Shown: one piece after another, positions 1 through 20,190 of the stretch
Layout: every line of letters starts with the position of its first letter
How positions within the stretch are numbered: position 1 is the stretch's first letter
Assembly (NCBI GenBank): GCA_949825025.1
Contig: OX463781.1
Span: 39,209,950-39,273,949, forward strand
DNA length: 64,000 bases
Reading direction: 5' to 3'
Origin: Siphlonurus alternatus
Taxonomy: Eukaryota > Arthropoda > Insecta > Ephemeroptera > Siphlonuridae
Notes under the pieces: model-generated
The model's database searches: none
What the model was told of the DNA's origin: nothing
Seen by the model: only the letters and a program-made list of their open reading frames with translations
Position numbers and translations under genes: made by a program

Positions 1-249
1 GCGGGCGGAGCGTCAGGGATCGCTGCTTACTGCCGGGAAACGAGCTCGGGCCTGCAGCAGCAGCTTTCCCACCTTGACATACAAAAAGTAGAGACTGTTA
101 CAGTGCACGTACATGCTAGGAATGCAGTACTGAGATTAATGTGGCAATTTGTATCAATCACGTGCGGGCGTGACCATCTCGAAGAAGTAGGTCCATTATA
201 TTGTATGTACAGAACAAATGCATGTAACAAAAATATACAATTAATTTAA
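1..249 (+). other. Possible coding edge, uncertain
   Basis: The first frame is open from base 1 to a stop at 247-249 (82 codons), and the first 60 bases are far richer in GC than the DNA that follows, as in the true exons of this window. The minus strand also shows an acceptor-like CTGCTGCTGCAG near base 48. No protein family is recognisable on either strand. It may be the end of a gene lying to the left, or chance. Confidence 0.15.
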
Positions 250-293
250 CTTTGTCGAGTACTTATTTCATATTGTTTTTATATTTTGTTCTT

Positions 294-417
294 CTCTCTT
301 CCTCTCTCTCCCTCCGTCTCTCCCTCTCACTCTCTCTCTCTCTCACTCTTTCCCTCTCTCTCACTTTTTTTCCTTTCTCCCTCTCTTTCTCTCCCTTTCT
401 CTCTCTTTCCCTATTCC
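294..417. repeat. CT-rich microsatellite
   Basis: An impure (CT)n/(TC)n tract interspersed with CCCT and TTTC. The Ser/Leu-rich and Arg/Glu-rich open frames across it are artefacts of the dinucleotide repeat. Confidence 0.9.
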
Positions 418-776
418 GCCTACCACCTATTTTTAAATTAAAAATATGTCCATTATCCGCAGTGCAAAAAGAATATTTCCACATTATAGATATTTAATAT
501 TTGCTTTTAATTTTAATTTAAAAAAGCCAAAAAAAAATTAAGTTACATTATTATGATCCATATTATACATACTACATACTATTAATATACTGTAGCAATA
601 ATGTTTATTATTTTCTTTACATACATGTGTTTTATAGATTATTTCTTTATTTCAAAATTCAAAATTTTATTAATCTTACATGAAAACAATTCAACATACA
701 TCATTATACATAATTTCACATAATTTTATCGCCAAAATCATTATATTAATTGGAATTGAATATATTTCTTATCAGG

Positions 777-913
777 GGGCATTCACAAAGCCTTAAGGCC
801 ACATTTAGGGCTCGATAATTTAATACCAGAAATTTTGGGTCTAAAAAGCATGCCTAAAATCAGGCTTTAAATTATCGAGCCCTAAATGTGGCCTTAAGGC
901 TTTGTGAATACCC
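777..913. repeat. Short foldback MITE, GGGCATTCACAAAG ends
   Basis: About 46-bp arms are near-perfect inverted copies: the left begins GGGCATTCACAAAGCC and the right ends GGCTTTGTGAATACCC. The loop is about 40 bp. No clear target duplication is visible. It is non-coding and non-autonomous, and its superfamily is not determined. Confidence 0.75.
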
Positions 914-919
914 TTTACC

Positions 920-3190
920 CTTTATTATATTTTGAAAATATTTTTAATATGAAAACTATGAAAATATAGCACTATGAAAATATAGCACTGTATGTGTTTT
1001 GAAGACATATGTCGTTTTTTTTTATTATTATGTTTGGGATCGATGTAACCAAATGTATCAAAAACTGGACTTGTCTGTGATGTAATATTTGTAACCAATA
1101 AACAAATCAATATAAAACTTCTCATACAAATTAAACGTAAAATGTAACTAAATTACAATATACCACAACAAATATCATAAAAAAATTATGCAAATCAAAA
1201 TGTCTATCTTTTCAGTTTTCTTATATAATTATATGATTTAAAAAATTGTGTCCTCAATTTTGCTGCATGCATTAGGAATACAAATTTCTTCAGGATATAA
1301 TTCCAGACAGTTTAACCACATTCAATTAAATGTAAATTATTTTAGTCTGCATCAGATTTTATATAAAGGTACAAAGGATTGGCTTTATCTTTGAAATAAT
1401 TGAGTAAACTCAGCACCGTGCATATTATATAAAATATGATATCATGTGCTAGACGCAGAGTCGTTGCCATAAAGCTTTCATATAATTTGTTTCCAAGCAA
1501 TTTGCTGAACCATGAATGAAAATATAAAGTTCGAAGAATCTGCACAATTATCTTAACTTACGAAGTAATAAATATTTTGCAAACGATAAACTCGATTTAA
1601 TTTTATATTATGTGATTTCTAGAAAACTCAACTATTAAGAAAAAGCAATTAAAAGTTATTCATATAACTATATAGTTTAGGAAAACGACCAAAACAGTTA
1701 ACATTGTGGTATATATGCACTAAAAACCATTGATATGGCTTACTTCCAAATAACTATACGTGGATATAATATAGTTTAAAAGTGCACATTAGTTGCAGAT
1801 AGAGTGTTTTGAAGGTCTTCAAATAACACATCAAAAAATAAATAAATTTTAAATTTATTTATTTTAAAAAAATTAGTAAGATAATTTATATCATCAAAAG
1901 AAAATAATTGGTAAAGAAATTTTATTTGCTATTTGTAAAAGAGCTTGAGGTATAATATTCCCTTTTATATTAATTTATCATCATATGAATCTGCATGTGC
2001 AATAAACATAATTATAACACAAATATATTGAAGTGTTGTAATTAAATTTATCCAAGGAACAAATAATAGAAAAAAAATGTACATTTATATACAAAAATAT
2101 GTCAAAAATATTAATATGAGATCAAAATTTTCGTAAATTAATTTTAACTTTAACTAACTTTATTTAAATTTAGTGAATGCATTTCGATATTGCTGAATAA
2201 TATCAAATATACCGAATATTGTATATATATTATACATTTGAAAAAAGTGTACATACCCACTCTACCCACTCTGAGGAATTTACTAAATTACAATACTCTG
2301 AGTTTTTTCAGGTTTTTCTGGGCTTGGGAAATATACAATTTTTTATAGTTTTCACTTTTCAGACAAAAAAAAATCAGCAGAGATGTAACATAATTTGGTA
2401 CCCTCAATTAATTTTCATAGCGAAATTTTTTCATCATATATATACTATAGGTTGTCTATTATACAAATCTGTTTTGTATTTTAATTCAACTATTTCATCA
2501 GTATGTTTATGGTTACAAATTAAAATATTAACAACAACAAAAGAGAAAAAATGAGATATTTTACAAGGCACTTTAGAGCACCAGTACAATATCCAACCAT
2601 TTAATTAAAAAACAATATAAAATAATCTAAAAGACAAGGATTTTCTTGTTTTAGAAGACTATTATATTTTTTAAAATATATTTCTGATAATTAAATTAAA
2701 TAAAAAAACTCGATCTTATTAATAAGAAAAACAAAAAAACAAAACAAGTATTTTCCATTGAATGACAGAAGAAAGTGTGCACTAGAATTGAAAGGAGCTC
2801 AAACAACATCAAGTCCAAGCAAAGTGAACACATGCACAAAATCAGGTTTTACAGTCTGCACTCCGCACGTGTTGTAATGGTCAAATGCGCGTCATTATAA
2901 CAAAAAAGTTTTCCATGCAAGACGAGAGATGTATATCATTTAAGTCTGGTCTCAATGCTTCTTGCTCGCTTGTCTGATGATTATTATAGGTCCATCAAAA
3001 CCGTCTACTGAAGCTTTGACGACCCAAGACATACTTTTTGCTTTCTGTATAGTCTAGGTCAGGACGTATAAGTTTAGATAGCATCATCTCCTGCAACCAT
3101 CATCAAGTTGGGAGGAAAATGTATCTGCACAGTGGCGAGATCAACACACCAGACACGCTAATGATATTCATTACGACAGCATTTTCTCTT
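920..3190. other. AT-rich intergenic DNA
   Basis: Mostly 75-80% AT with no convincing exon. Around 2290-2440 lies a degraded fragment of the foldback family seen at 18.5 and 27.9 kb (a TTTTTCAGG.TTTTTCTGGG.. block and an AATTTGGTACCCTC block). The 2760-3190 part is less AT-rich, but I recognise no protein in any frame. Confidence 0.5.
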
Positions 3191-3194
3191 GCTA

Positions 3195-3195
<1 letters not shown>

Positions 3196-3257
<62 letters not shown>

Positions 3258-3482
3258 TCTCTCCCCCAATCCCTCTTCTTCTCTTTCTCTCCATCTTTCC
3301 TTCCCTCTCTCTCCGTTTCTCTCTCCCTTTATCCCTCTCTCCCTTTCTCCCTCTCTCTCTCCCACTCCCTCTCTCTCCCTCTCTCTCTCCCTGTCCTTCT
3401 CTCCATCTTTCCTTCCCTCTATCTCCATTTCTCCCTCCCTCGTCTCTCCCTTTCTCTCACTCTCTCCCTCTCTCTCCCTCGC
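3196..3482. repeat. Long CT microsatellite
   Basis: Pure (CT)n from about 3200 to 3252 grades into CCCT/CTTT-rich repeats up to 3482. All long open frames here are low-complexity products of the repeat. Confidence 0.95.
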
Positions 3483-3698
3483 TCATCATGATTGGACTCC
3501 ACAAGGGTGCTAATGACCCTCCTAGTCTCGATTCTCCCCAAGATTCATGTAAGCAGTCATCAGTGTTATCCATCCTCCTCCTCTCGCAAATCGCCAGATG
3601 TCATTGTTACCTTGCATGGCTATTATAGTGCTGATCTTCATCCGTCGTGCAGGGTATATGAAATATGACGTGAGAGAGAGAGAGAAAGAGAGAGTTAA

Positions 3699-4108
3699 GG
3701 GCATTGGGTGTAGCACCGGTAGTTGGCAACACTGACGTATCTTCACCATGTTAATTTTTTATCATTGCTCCTCGGAGTAATTTTTATGCTAGAGCTAAGC
3801 TGATTGCTGTAGTATCAAGATAATTAGTAGCCCAAGTGCACAATTTGGCTAAATAAAGCCTGATTTAAAAAAAAGTATTTTTTTTATATTTTAGAAAAAT
3901 GCATGTAAATTTAAAAAATTACTAAAAAATACTTTTCTTTAAATCAGGCTTTATTTAGCCAAATTGTGCACTTGGGCTACTAATTATCTTGATACTACAG
4001 CAATCAGCTTGGCTCTAGCATAAAAACTACTCCGAGGAGCAATGATAAAAAATTAACATGGTGAAGATACGTCAGTGTTGCCAACTACCGGTGCTACACC
4101 CAATGCCC
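3699..4108. mobile_element. 410-bp TTAA-flanked palindromic MITE, copy 1
   Basis: Almost the whole element is an inverted repeat. The left end reads GGGCATTGGGTGTAGCACCG, the right end is its complement, and a TTAA sits directly outside each end (3695-3698 and 4109-4112). A near-identical 410-bp copy lies at 13551-13960. TTAA duplications occur in the piggyBac and Kolobok superfamilies; to my knowledge GG-starting ends fit Kolobok better than piggyBac, whose ends begin CC. It has no coding capacity, so it must have been moved by a transposase encoded elsewhere. Confidence 0.85.
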
Positions 4109-4112
4109 TTAA

Positions 4113-5967
4113 ATGTTCATTCTTTCTCTCTTTTTCTCTGCATGCAAAACAGAGTCAACATTATGTTTTGTAATATGTACTGTATAGTACTGTGTATGTA
4201 CTTCAACGTCCTTACATACTAAATCTCTAATATTTTTTAACATTTAATAAAACTTCTTTATTTAAATAAGCTGGCTCATTTATATGTTAAATAAGAATTC
4301 TCAACAGATTTAAAAATAATCTTATAAGGCATAGAAAAATGATTACTCTAATATTGCTTGAGTATGTAAATTTAAGGAGAGTGTAAAAGCTATATAGTCA
4401 AGAGGTGTGCACATAAAAAGAAAGTATTTTGAACATTTTAATATTTATGATGGCATTCTGCATTTAAACTTATTTTTATAACATTTAATCTGTGTTGAAA
4501 ACTTCCATAAATAATAGTTATGTACTTTTTTACAATTTATTTTTTTTCTATTTGTTTTTGTTTTATTTAGCTGAAATCTAAAATTCTTAAAATCGTGTTG
4601 CGAGTCGCTGTCATTTCATGGTCATGATGCTGGCGTGTTAAATATTTGCATGACTATGACGTCACAGCATTCTGCTGCATTACAATAAGGATGTTACATT
4701 GTTAAAAAATATATGAAAAAATAGGCAATCAATAATTATCTCGAGGTCCTCTATCCAAATATACAGGTTGTCCATTATTTAATTGATTTCTTGTATGAAA
4801 TATTGGACAAATGAGCAATAAAAATAAAAATCAATAAAACATAATTATACTGTATTTAAATTAATGTTTAAAAATCAAGAATTTAAATTAGTACATATAA
4901 TAGCCCATTATCAACCAGTTTAATCTTTAACGACTTCAAATGTATAGTATAATAAAATTAAATATATTATGTATCAATTCTATATTTAATTAAAATCTTT
5001 TTAATTTAAAAGTATTATGTAACATGGATAGTAATAATATATCTAGTATTAAAGTTGTATAAAATATATACGCACGGTGCGGTCCTGTCATATACTTGGC
5101 AGTTTAGGAGGTATAGAAAAGAGAGGTTAACCTTCTTTAATATTTTTTATTACATTTCCTTATTCTAGTTTATTCTCATACAGATATAATAGACTGTCTA
5201 TGATTCACACTTTTTGACCATATTATATTATTTTATTATTTCCCCACATTGCACCTTTTGACTTATTTTTCATACCTGGATTTTTATGTGTTTAAAAAGA
5301 AAACATCAAAACCACACGGTCGTCTTTATAGTTATATATAGAGGGCCGTGATCAAACGAATGTAATTCAAAAAGGTGATAGTAAATATATTTTTACATCC
5401 TGCTGTCGTTTTTGGGTTTAGGGAGAAAAAGAAAAAGCCGGTGACATTCGATAGACATTGTATATACCACGTGGAGACGAACTTAAAGCATTTAACGTTT
5501 CCGGGAAAAATATCTCGAATAACAAAAGCTTTTTTTTTTTTCCCTCACGTTTGATTGTTACGACGCTGGACAATGGAAGGTAGCGCGTGCAACTACGCAC
5601 ATTCATCGAACATGCCTGAGGGGAGTGGATCACTTTTTCTTGCTCCCCCGCGTCTAATAGAAAAAAAGTACAAATAAAATTCAGGTATTATTTGGAAGGA
5701 TTGACAAATATTTTTATATAATTTTTACTACAGTAAAGTCTTGATCAGCTGTTTATGTGAGATTTAGGAGAGGAGTACAATATGAGTCTAAACTGCAAGA
5801 GGGGAAGTGCGGTGGTGCAAATCCAAAAATCCAAATACTGTTGTTTGCCTAAATAGAAGAAATGACAAAAAAAAAAGTTTCTATTGTTCTTTGGTAATTT
5901 TTTTCTATTGTGTATTTTTAATTTTTTTTTTTTACTTCGGAGTCAAAAACTATTTCCCTGCAAAAGA
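4113..5967. other. AT-rich intergenic DNA with one MITE fragment
   Basis: At about 4575-4780 lies a member of a TGACGTCA-containing repeat family also seen at 17.15-17.41 and 43.24-43.51 kb; shared blocks are TTCTTAAAATCGTG, TGACGTCACAGC and GGTCCTCTATCCAAATA. The rest is AT-rich. A small open frame near 5420-5630 shows no recognisable protein. Confidence 0.5.
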
Positions 5968-6243
5968 ATAAAATGAAATAAATTTTTAACAATCGATTAT
6001 GCTCTAAAAATTAATCGCTTATGGTTTGAGCAAATTCAGTCTGGCAGTTTTCTTATAACAGCTCCATTTCCGGTTTTCATCTATAAGGTCAATGTTAAAC
6101 TTCTACCTCAGTTTTCACAAAAAATGATAAGACAGATTCGCTTCAAAATTTGTATGCCACCTATTGATGGTGAGTTCTAAGTCCCCTGAAAGTCTTGTTG
6201 CATTCAGGCGCTACGATTGTGAGATATTAATATACTGAGATTC
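5968..6243 (+). repeat. Dispersed repeat, copy 1 of 2
   Basis: Roughly 270 bp matching 8990-9265 in the same orientation at about 75% identity by eye. The best-conserved blocks are TTAATCGCTTATGGTTTG and CACCTATTGATGGTGAGTTC. It has no inverted ends and no open frame. Probably an old interspersed element of unknown type. Confidence 0.75.
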
Positions 6244-7014
6244 ATCAGTAACCTGTTTTTTTTTTTAATAAAAAAAAAATGAATTATATAATTTGTTTAT
6301 ATTATAGAGGACATAAAGGACCAAGAGATGGAGCTGACGTCTGAAAATTTTGCTCTTTGCATCGAGGAAACGGCAATACCTATAGCACAGGGAGAATCAC
6401 AAAAATTATCAAATTTTTAGGAAAGAAATCACTTACGAAGTTGAAATATTTTTTTAAATTTGTCCGAAAGTATTTGACAACGAATTATGGTGCTGTCATT
6501 TCTGTAAAATTATGCTGTGGCTTCTGACAGAACATTTACATGAGTTTACAATGTTAATCATATACAGCAATCCTCGCCAGACGCACGTAGTTCCGGCAGT
6601 TACCACTATATAGGTTCGCACTAACTTTATGACGCCAATACTAGTCTGTAGATTTTGCCCACCCAAGGGCAGCCTACTTACGCAATCTATTCATCTATTG
6701 AAATAATTATGAGCCATTTGATGTAAACATACTGTCAACATACATCCTGCTGAAACTTGCAAGAGTCTTTGATAATGATATTTACATTGTAAGAATTGTA
6801 TTGATCTAATTAAAGCAGGAAATGAATTTATGAGCAGAGTAGACATTTGTGTATAGAAGCTAGAAAAATGTGTTTGTATTGGAAAACTGCTTGAAACTAG
6901 AATATCAGTAGTAAATTATGTAAATTTCTTAAAAATTTTGTTTAATACACATTGCAATGACAAAAACCAAAATCTATACAAATTACTTAAAAATGTGATT
7001 AGAAAAATGATTAG

Positions 7015-7345
7015 TGGGAGGTTTGGCGCAGTGCGCTTGACCGGGTCTCGTCAGATCACCGAAGTCAAACAACGCCAAGCGTGGTTAGTAGTTGGATGGG
7101 TGACTATTTTCACCAAAACCCCCATTTCCCAACCCAGGGGTAAATCGTTAAGCTTTTCCACTATATGTGGTTTTCCTGGCTTTGGACCATTGCACTTCCG
7201 GTTCATTGACAAAAGCTGTAGCATCCATCCTGGCTGAGGTTTCCACGTTTCCCTCGGTCGCCGGCAAATGCCGGGATGGATTGCAAGACCGTGGCCGCCC
7301 CCGTTCCAGAAGAGCCCGCAAAACGCTAAGTTATACTTTTGGAAG
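7015..7345 (+). repeat. SINE with 5S rRNA-derived head
   Basis: Positions about 7040-7103 resemble the internal promoter half of 5S rRNA (GGTCTCGTCAGATCACCGAA, then TGGTTAGTAGTTGGATGGGT), so the head can supply an RNA polymerase III promoter. The body at 7222-7280 carries GGCTGAGGTTTCCACG and GGCAAATGCCGGGATGG, the same core found at 14.7, 15.4, 23.3 and 63.9 kb. The overlapping open frames on both strands are spurious. A diverged 5S pseudogene next to an unrelated repeat is less likely, because the body recurs elsewhere in the window. Confidence 0.75.
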
Positions 7346-8213
7346 GTTCGGGGTTTCAAACTTAGTAAGTAATTAGTAAGTAGAAGTACCCATGCAGTTA
7401 GGGTTTGATTTAAAAAAAAAAAAAAATGACTAAAACTTGTAAGAAGTTACTGAGCTGTCAGAGGCAGAAAATGTAAATCTGATTGATATGAAGTTGACAT
7501 TTTCCAATCAGTTGAGTCATAAACAGTATCGAGGGTGCAATCTAATTAAGACCAGCTCAGCATGCTTCTTATATATGTTTTATTGCTTTCGATCGCTGCT
7601 TGCAAATGAAGGTAAATAACTGTAGATGACAGTTATAGTTATCAAATTAATATAGCTATATATATACAATATTTTTAATTAAAGACTTGTCTAAGGTATT
7701 TTTAATTATTATATCATACATGTTTAACTCATATTAAGAATGCATGAATGAAAGTATCTCTTTTAAGAGACTATATATATTATATAAAAGAGAGAGGGAG
7801 AGGGAGGAAGAATTTCAATAAATTTATACGCGTTATAATAGCATATTAATTACGCCTGGCCAAACTACCTGGCATTTTTTTGCCATATTACAATTTTAAT
7901 ATCGAATGCTTTATAATGCTGTATGGTTTTAATAATAAAAAAATTATAAAAAGAAAAAAAATTAAGTGCTAAATATTTTTAAAATTATATATTCCTTATA
8001 TTATTTATTAACATGCATCTGGTCTTGTAATTTGCAAATATAATTATATTTTCTGTGACTGAATTGACCTGCCATCCGCCAATCAATGCATGCATAACAT
8101 CTTCATTACTTTTATATTAATAATGAATATAATATAATTTTTTGTTATTGAATATCTTGATTTTTTGCTAAAATAATAACCTATGATTTTTTTAAAAAAA
8201 TAATACTATATAA

Positions 8214-8427
8214 GGCCGGTCGCAGACAGGATCGCATGATTTCGCTATTTCTACGATCGTAAGCTTACGATCGTACGTTTCTCATTTAGAACCGGTTCTA
8301 AATTTCTTATCATACGACAGCATACGATACGAAGCTGTGTGCGCGCGCACAGCTGATCGCATCTATAGGTTCTTATTTTTTTTATCATATACGCTGCGAA
8401 ATCATGCGATTCTGTCTGCGACCGGCC
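8214..8427. mobile_element. TAA-flanked MITE, PIF/Harbinger-like
   Basis: The ends are GGCCGGTCGCAGACAG and its complement, followed by imperfect arms containing ATCGCATGATTTCGC. TAA lies directly outside both ends, giving a 3-bp TWA duplication as in PIF/Harbinger elements. It is 214 bp and non-coding. A decayed relative lies at about 21735-21945. Confidence 0.65.
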
Positions 8428-8989
8428 TAATATAGAAACAAAACAAAATTGTTAAAATGTTTATATACTATTTCAAGATCTCAGATATTTTAGAATTTTG
8501 TGGCAAATTTTTTAAATATATTTAGATTAATTACTTCCATTTTTTAATTGTGTCATTAATACAGTCACATTAATTTATATATATTCCCACATCAAGAATT
8601 CACTGAAAGTGAATTATTTTTTATCTTCCCGTTTCTATGAGTTTTAAAATTTTGCAAATATAGATCTCTCCACTTATCTATGGTGTGACGTCACGCGACC
8701 CTCCCATTAGTATTGTATTGGAGGACAAAGGAAAAGGTTAGTGACGTCAAACCAAAGATAAGCCGATACGACTTTAGTATACTTGTCATTACAAATTAAG
8801 CTCTCTGCAAAATTGTAAACTTAAAATATACAAAAAAAAGAGGGCAGAAGCTTCTCACTTCCGGATACTTCCGGTAGGAATGTTAAGTAAATTTGACTGT
8901 AGCCTACACTATATTTATTTTAATTAAGTATATTTACTACCGATTGACCTTAGATACTACGTGAGTCAAAGGAAATTTCTATCAGACGG

Positions 8990-9265
8990 AATCGAATGAA
9001 ATAAATTTTAAAATTTCGAGAATGATCTAAAACTTAATCGCTTATGGTTTGGACAGATTCAAGGGGGCGGTTTCCTCACAATAGCTTCATTTCCGGTTTC
9101 CGTCCATAAAGCCAATGTTAAACTTCTACCTCAATTGTCTCAAAACTGATAAGACCGATCCACTTCAAAATTTACATGCCACCTATTGATGGTGAGTTCT
9201 AAGTTTCTCTGCAAATTTTGTATAGCATTTAAGGGGGCCGATTCCGAGATCTCAATCAACTGAGG
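8990..9265 (+). repeat. Dispersed repeat, copy 2 of 2
   Basis: Partner of 5968-6243. It is preceded at about 8850-8910 by CACTTCCGGATACTTCCGG.., the right-end block of the CAGTTCAACAAATG MITE family (full copies at 20.75, 32.49 and 43.85 kb). Confidence 0.7.
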
Positions 9266-9820
9266 TCAATCCTTTTACTATTATTAATATCTAAATATAT
9301 AAAAATTTTATTGAAAGAAGAAAACAATATAATTTTTAGGTGTCAAAATATTTATGGCTATATATAGGATTTAAGACTACTTACATATAATTTTACATGT
9401 ATTTGGTAATTATGATAGATCTGATATACTTATGTTAATAACTTTAAAAATATGAACAAAAAAATATGTGGGACATTTTTTTTATTGGTTACTCTAATTT
9501 CATGCAAATACTTCTGTAATTATATTAATAACTATGGGATTTCAATATTTTGACTACATATAATATTAAATACAGATTTAAATATAAACATTACAACCCT
9601 ATATTAATTTTATAATATTTAAACCAACAGTATAAACTGTATTAGTAGAGATAATAATTATTTAATATTAAATTGAAATGTATGAAAATTTGTAAAAGGT
9701 GGTTAAAATATTTAATAAAATGATTATCAGTTCCATGCAAACTTTTAGAATAGAAAGTAACAATTAGAAAATTACTCTCTACTAATTTTAAAAAGAATAA
9801 TTATTTGGTTCAAAAGAGTA

Positions 9821-9854
<34 letters not shown>

Positions 9855-9903
9855 CACGAATATAAAACAAATATTTTAAAACCAAAAATTTCGGCAGCAA
9901 ATT

Positions 9904-10222
9904 ATGGAGTACCGACTTCAAAATTTTTTATTGTTTTTATTGCAGAAATGGATAGAAGGTGCAAAAATATGCTACTTTGAATTTTTTCAGATTTTTCTGA
10001 GACCGGGAAGTATTTTTAAAAAATTATTGAAAGTGCAGAAAAAGTGCCGCCTCTCTTAATAAAAGATAGGACCCAAAAGGGACGTGGATTCGAACCCCAC
10101 CTCGCCAAAACTTTTTAGCAATACTTCCCGGTCCCTAAAAAATCTGAAAAAAATCAAAGTGGCATATTTTTGCACCCTCTATCCATTTCTGCAATAAAAA
10201 AATTTTGAGGTCGGTACTCCAT
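9904..10222. mobile_element. TA-type foldback MITE (TGGAGTACC ends)
   Basis: Inverted arms begin TGGAGTACCGAC and contain ATTGCAGAAATGGATAGA, TTTTTCAGATTTTTCTGAGA and TTAAAAAATTATTGAAAG. The loop contains GGATTCGAACCCC, which resembles a pol III B box. It shares its core with 11079, 18487, 26368, 27899, 35.3 and 61770. Confidence 0.75.
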
Positions 10223-11078
10223 TGTGCCTGTTTTACCAAATCAAAGTTTCAACTTAAATTGAAATAAAATTAAATAAAAAATAAATTTTCTTTGTGCTTT
10301 ACATTTGCATTTTTTCTAAAAACAGCAACAAGAATATATGGAAACAAAATTCAAGTGCATGAACTTTTTTAATTTATATTTATGTATAATAACTATAAAG
10401 TCTCTCAATTAATTAAATAAATAAATTTTTGTATCATAGTAGCAATTATAATGTCCTGCATTAATGGTGTTTTAAAAATCTGAGATGCATGCAGTGTGAG
10501 ATTTCTCATTTCGCATGCATTGTACACAATGAAATTAAACATTCAAGTATCGTCGTTATACTTTTTGTCGAACACTTGATTTTGTCAATATAATTAATAT
10601 TCAGTGCTGCTTATCATATGATTAGTTTAATTATAAATAAAATTTATATATTTGTGATATGCTATAATATACATTATATAATATGTCTTATTTTTAATAA
10701 ATGCAATAATTGTACGATCAATTTTTTTATAAATATAATACATAGTAATAAAATTAACGACTGTTCACCAATTTTATCATTCAGTTCAATTAAAACTTAC
10801 ATAATTTTAATATGATGTAAATTATGTTTAATTAAATGTATATAAGTGTCTGTATATTGCCAGAACTAATTTTTTTATTGATTATGCCAAATTAAGGGAG
10901 ATGTTATTCGACTCCCATAGCTTTTCTATTACAATATATTAATGTATATTTTAATATATTTATCAATTTGATTTAATATTTTTGTTCTGTTTAACTTTTT
11001 TTTTGTGTTCAATGTTCGTGTTTATTATTTAGTTATGTATAATTGTATTTGTACACTATTTGTGTTTAATAAAATCAA
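10223..11078. other. AT-rich intergenic DNA
   Basis: About 80% AT with no exon, RNA or clear repeat seen. A 65-codon open frame at 10618-10815 is Ile/Asn-rich, as expected from base composition alone. Confidence 0.5.
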
Positions 11079-11433
11079 TGGAGTATTGTCCTCAATTTTT
11101 TTTATTGCAGAAATGGATAGAGGGTGAAAAGTTATGCTATCTTGATTTTTTTTCCGATTTTTTAGAGCCCGGGAAGTATTTTTAAAAAATTTTTTAGAGC
11201 CCGGGAAGTATTTTTAAAAAATTATTGAAAGTCCTATTTGTGACGTCACGCGGCGTTAAGTCCTATATTTTTCTTAAGGAGCGGCGTCTCGTGACGTCAC
11301 AAAAAGAACTTTCAATAATTTTTTAAAAATAGTTCCTGGGCTCTAAAAAATCTGAAAAAAATCAAGGTAGCATACATAACTTTGCACCCTCTATCCATTT
11401 CTGCAATGAAAAAAATTGAGGACAATACTCCAT
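11079..11433. mobile_element. TA-type foldback MITE with TGACGTCA loop
   Basis: The inverted arms begin ATGGAGTATTGTCC. The left arm contains a small tandem duplication of TTTTTTAGAGCCCGGGAAG. Both sides of the loop contain TGACGTCA, a full CREB/ATF palindrome. It has the same core as the 9904 copy but different terminal bases. Confidence 0.8.
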
Positions 11434-12386
11434 TATTATTATTATCGCACGTTAATTCATTCTGTCAAGTTTAATCATGCCTTTTTTTATTTAATTGGAC
11501 CACCAAAGTAGTTACATTTATTTCATTTATATAACTTTCAATGAATTGCATACCATTTAAATGCATCCAATTAAATATATGATAAATGTTATAGGTCAAA
11601 TCAAGCTGTCCATTTTGATTCAGAATGTCAGTTTTTACCTCATAAAATTAATTAGCTTTTTTTTTAATACCATCACGTATGACCTTTGAAACTAAATTTG
11701 TTTTAATTTTATTAAAAAAGGAAGTCAATATAGTTATATATGTTGTGTATTTCAATTCTATATTATGGAAGAAGATTAATTTAATATTAGGACGATGCCA
11801 TGTCTATAAAGATGATAAATTTATGACAGTAATTAAGTTTTTAACATTATTTTGTTTGTATGATATAATGGTTATACTAAAATTCCAGTTTATATTAGGG
11901 CAAAATATAGACTTTTATAAGTTATATATATATGCAGTGCTCCATTTGGGACTTGCAATGAAAGAGAGTTAATTATTTAATTAAAAAATAGGTAACCCAA
12001 TTTTAGTCATTAAATTATAGAATATAACAGTATGTATTTAAATATTAATGTTTATATAAGGGTCTCTGACTGGGTTCAAAATACATAATTGTATTTTACA
12101 TAAACATTAAATTTTATCAATATATTATTATAACTATAATATATAATTATATAATTATAATACACGCAATGCAGGGAATTATTTAACATATAACATAAAC
12201 TCTATACATAAATATTAAACAACATCAATTCTAAGTTATTTACACTTTTCAATAAAATATAAATATTATTTGATTATGTTGAAAGTTTAAAATACTTTTT
12301 TGTTTTTGAATTCTGAACTACATCGCGCTCATCTGTCATCAATAATTTGTTTTGAAGATTTGCAGAATTGAGGTAGTGCTGCCATC
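11434..12386. other. AT-rich DNA downstream of PAL
   Basis: It holds the presumed 3' UTR of the PAL gene (minus strand) and intergenic DNA. No polyadenylation signal is unambiguous. The 97-codon open frame at 11679-11972 is AT-driven and matches nothing I know. Confidence 0.45.
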
Positions 12387-19907
<7,521 letters not shown>

Positions 19908-20190
19908 CACTTTACTGTATGAGCACCAGCCCAGTTACCATGTACGTCATGAGGCAGTCGAGCGATCAATACCAGCAACAACAACATGGCCGCCATGCGC
20001 ACTCTGCGTCATGTCATTCATTCATTACTTCATTCTTATCAGCACTTAAAAGCGGCGCACGCTCAGTTCTGTTTTTGCAACGTGATGTTTTGCACGATTT
20101 TAGCATGTCAAGGGCAGTATTACCGTGCATGCATGCATTATATTGCGCTTTTGATAATTATTATAAAATAATTGGGAAAAATAAACTTAA

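Noticed and set aside
263..484. Arg/Glu-rich and Ser/Leu-rich open frames at 0.25-0.5 and 3.1-3.6 kb
   Set aside because: They are translations of CT/GA microsatellites on both strands, with no codon bias or domain.
7040..7103. Functional 5S rRNA gene
   Set aside because: Only part of the 5S sequence is present, with many substitutions, and it continues into a SINE body.
7051..7359. Open frames on both strands at 7.0-7.4 kb
   Set aside because: They lie over a 5S-headed SINE, which explains the open, GC-richer sequence.
10075..10105. tRNA gene at the GGATTCGAACCCC motif
   Set aside because: Only a B-box-like string is present in a MITE loop; there is no A box or cloverleaf around it.
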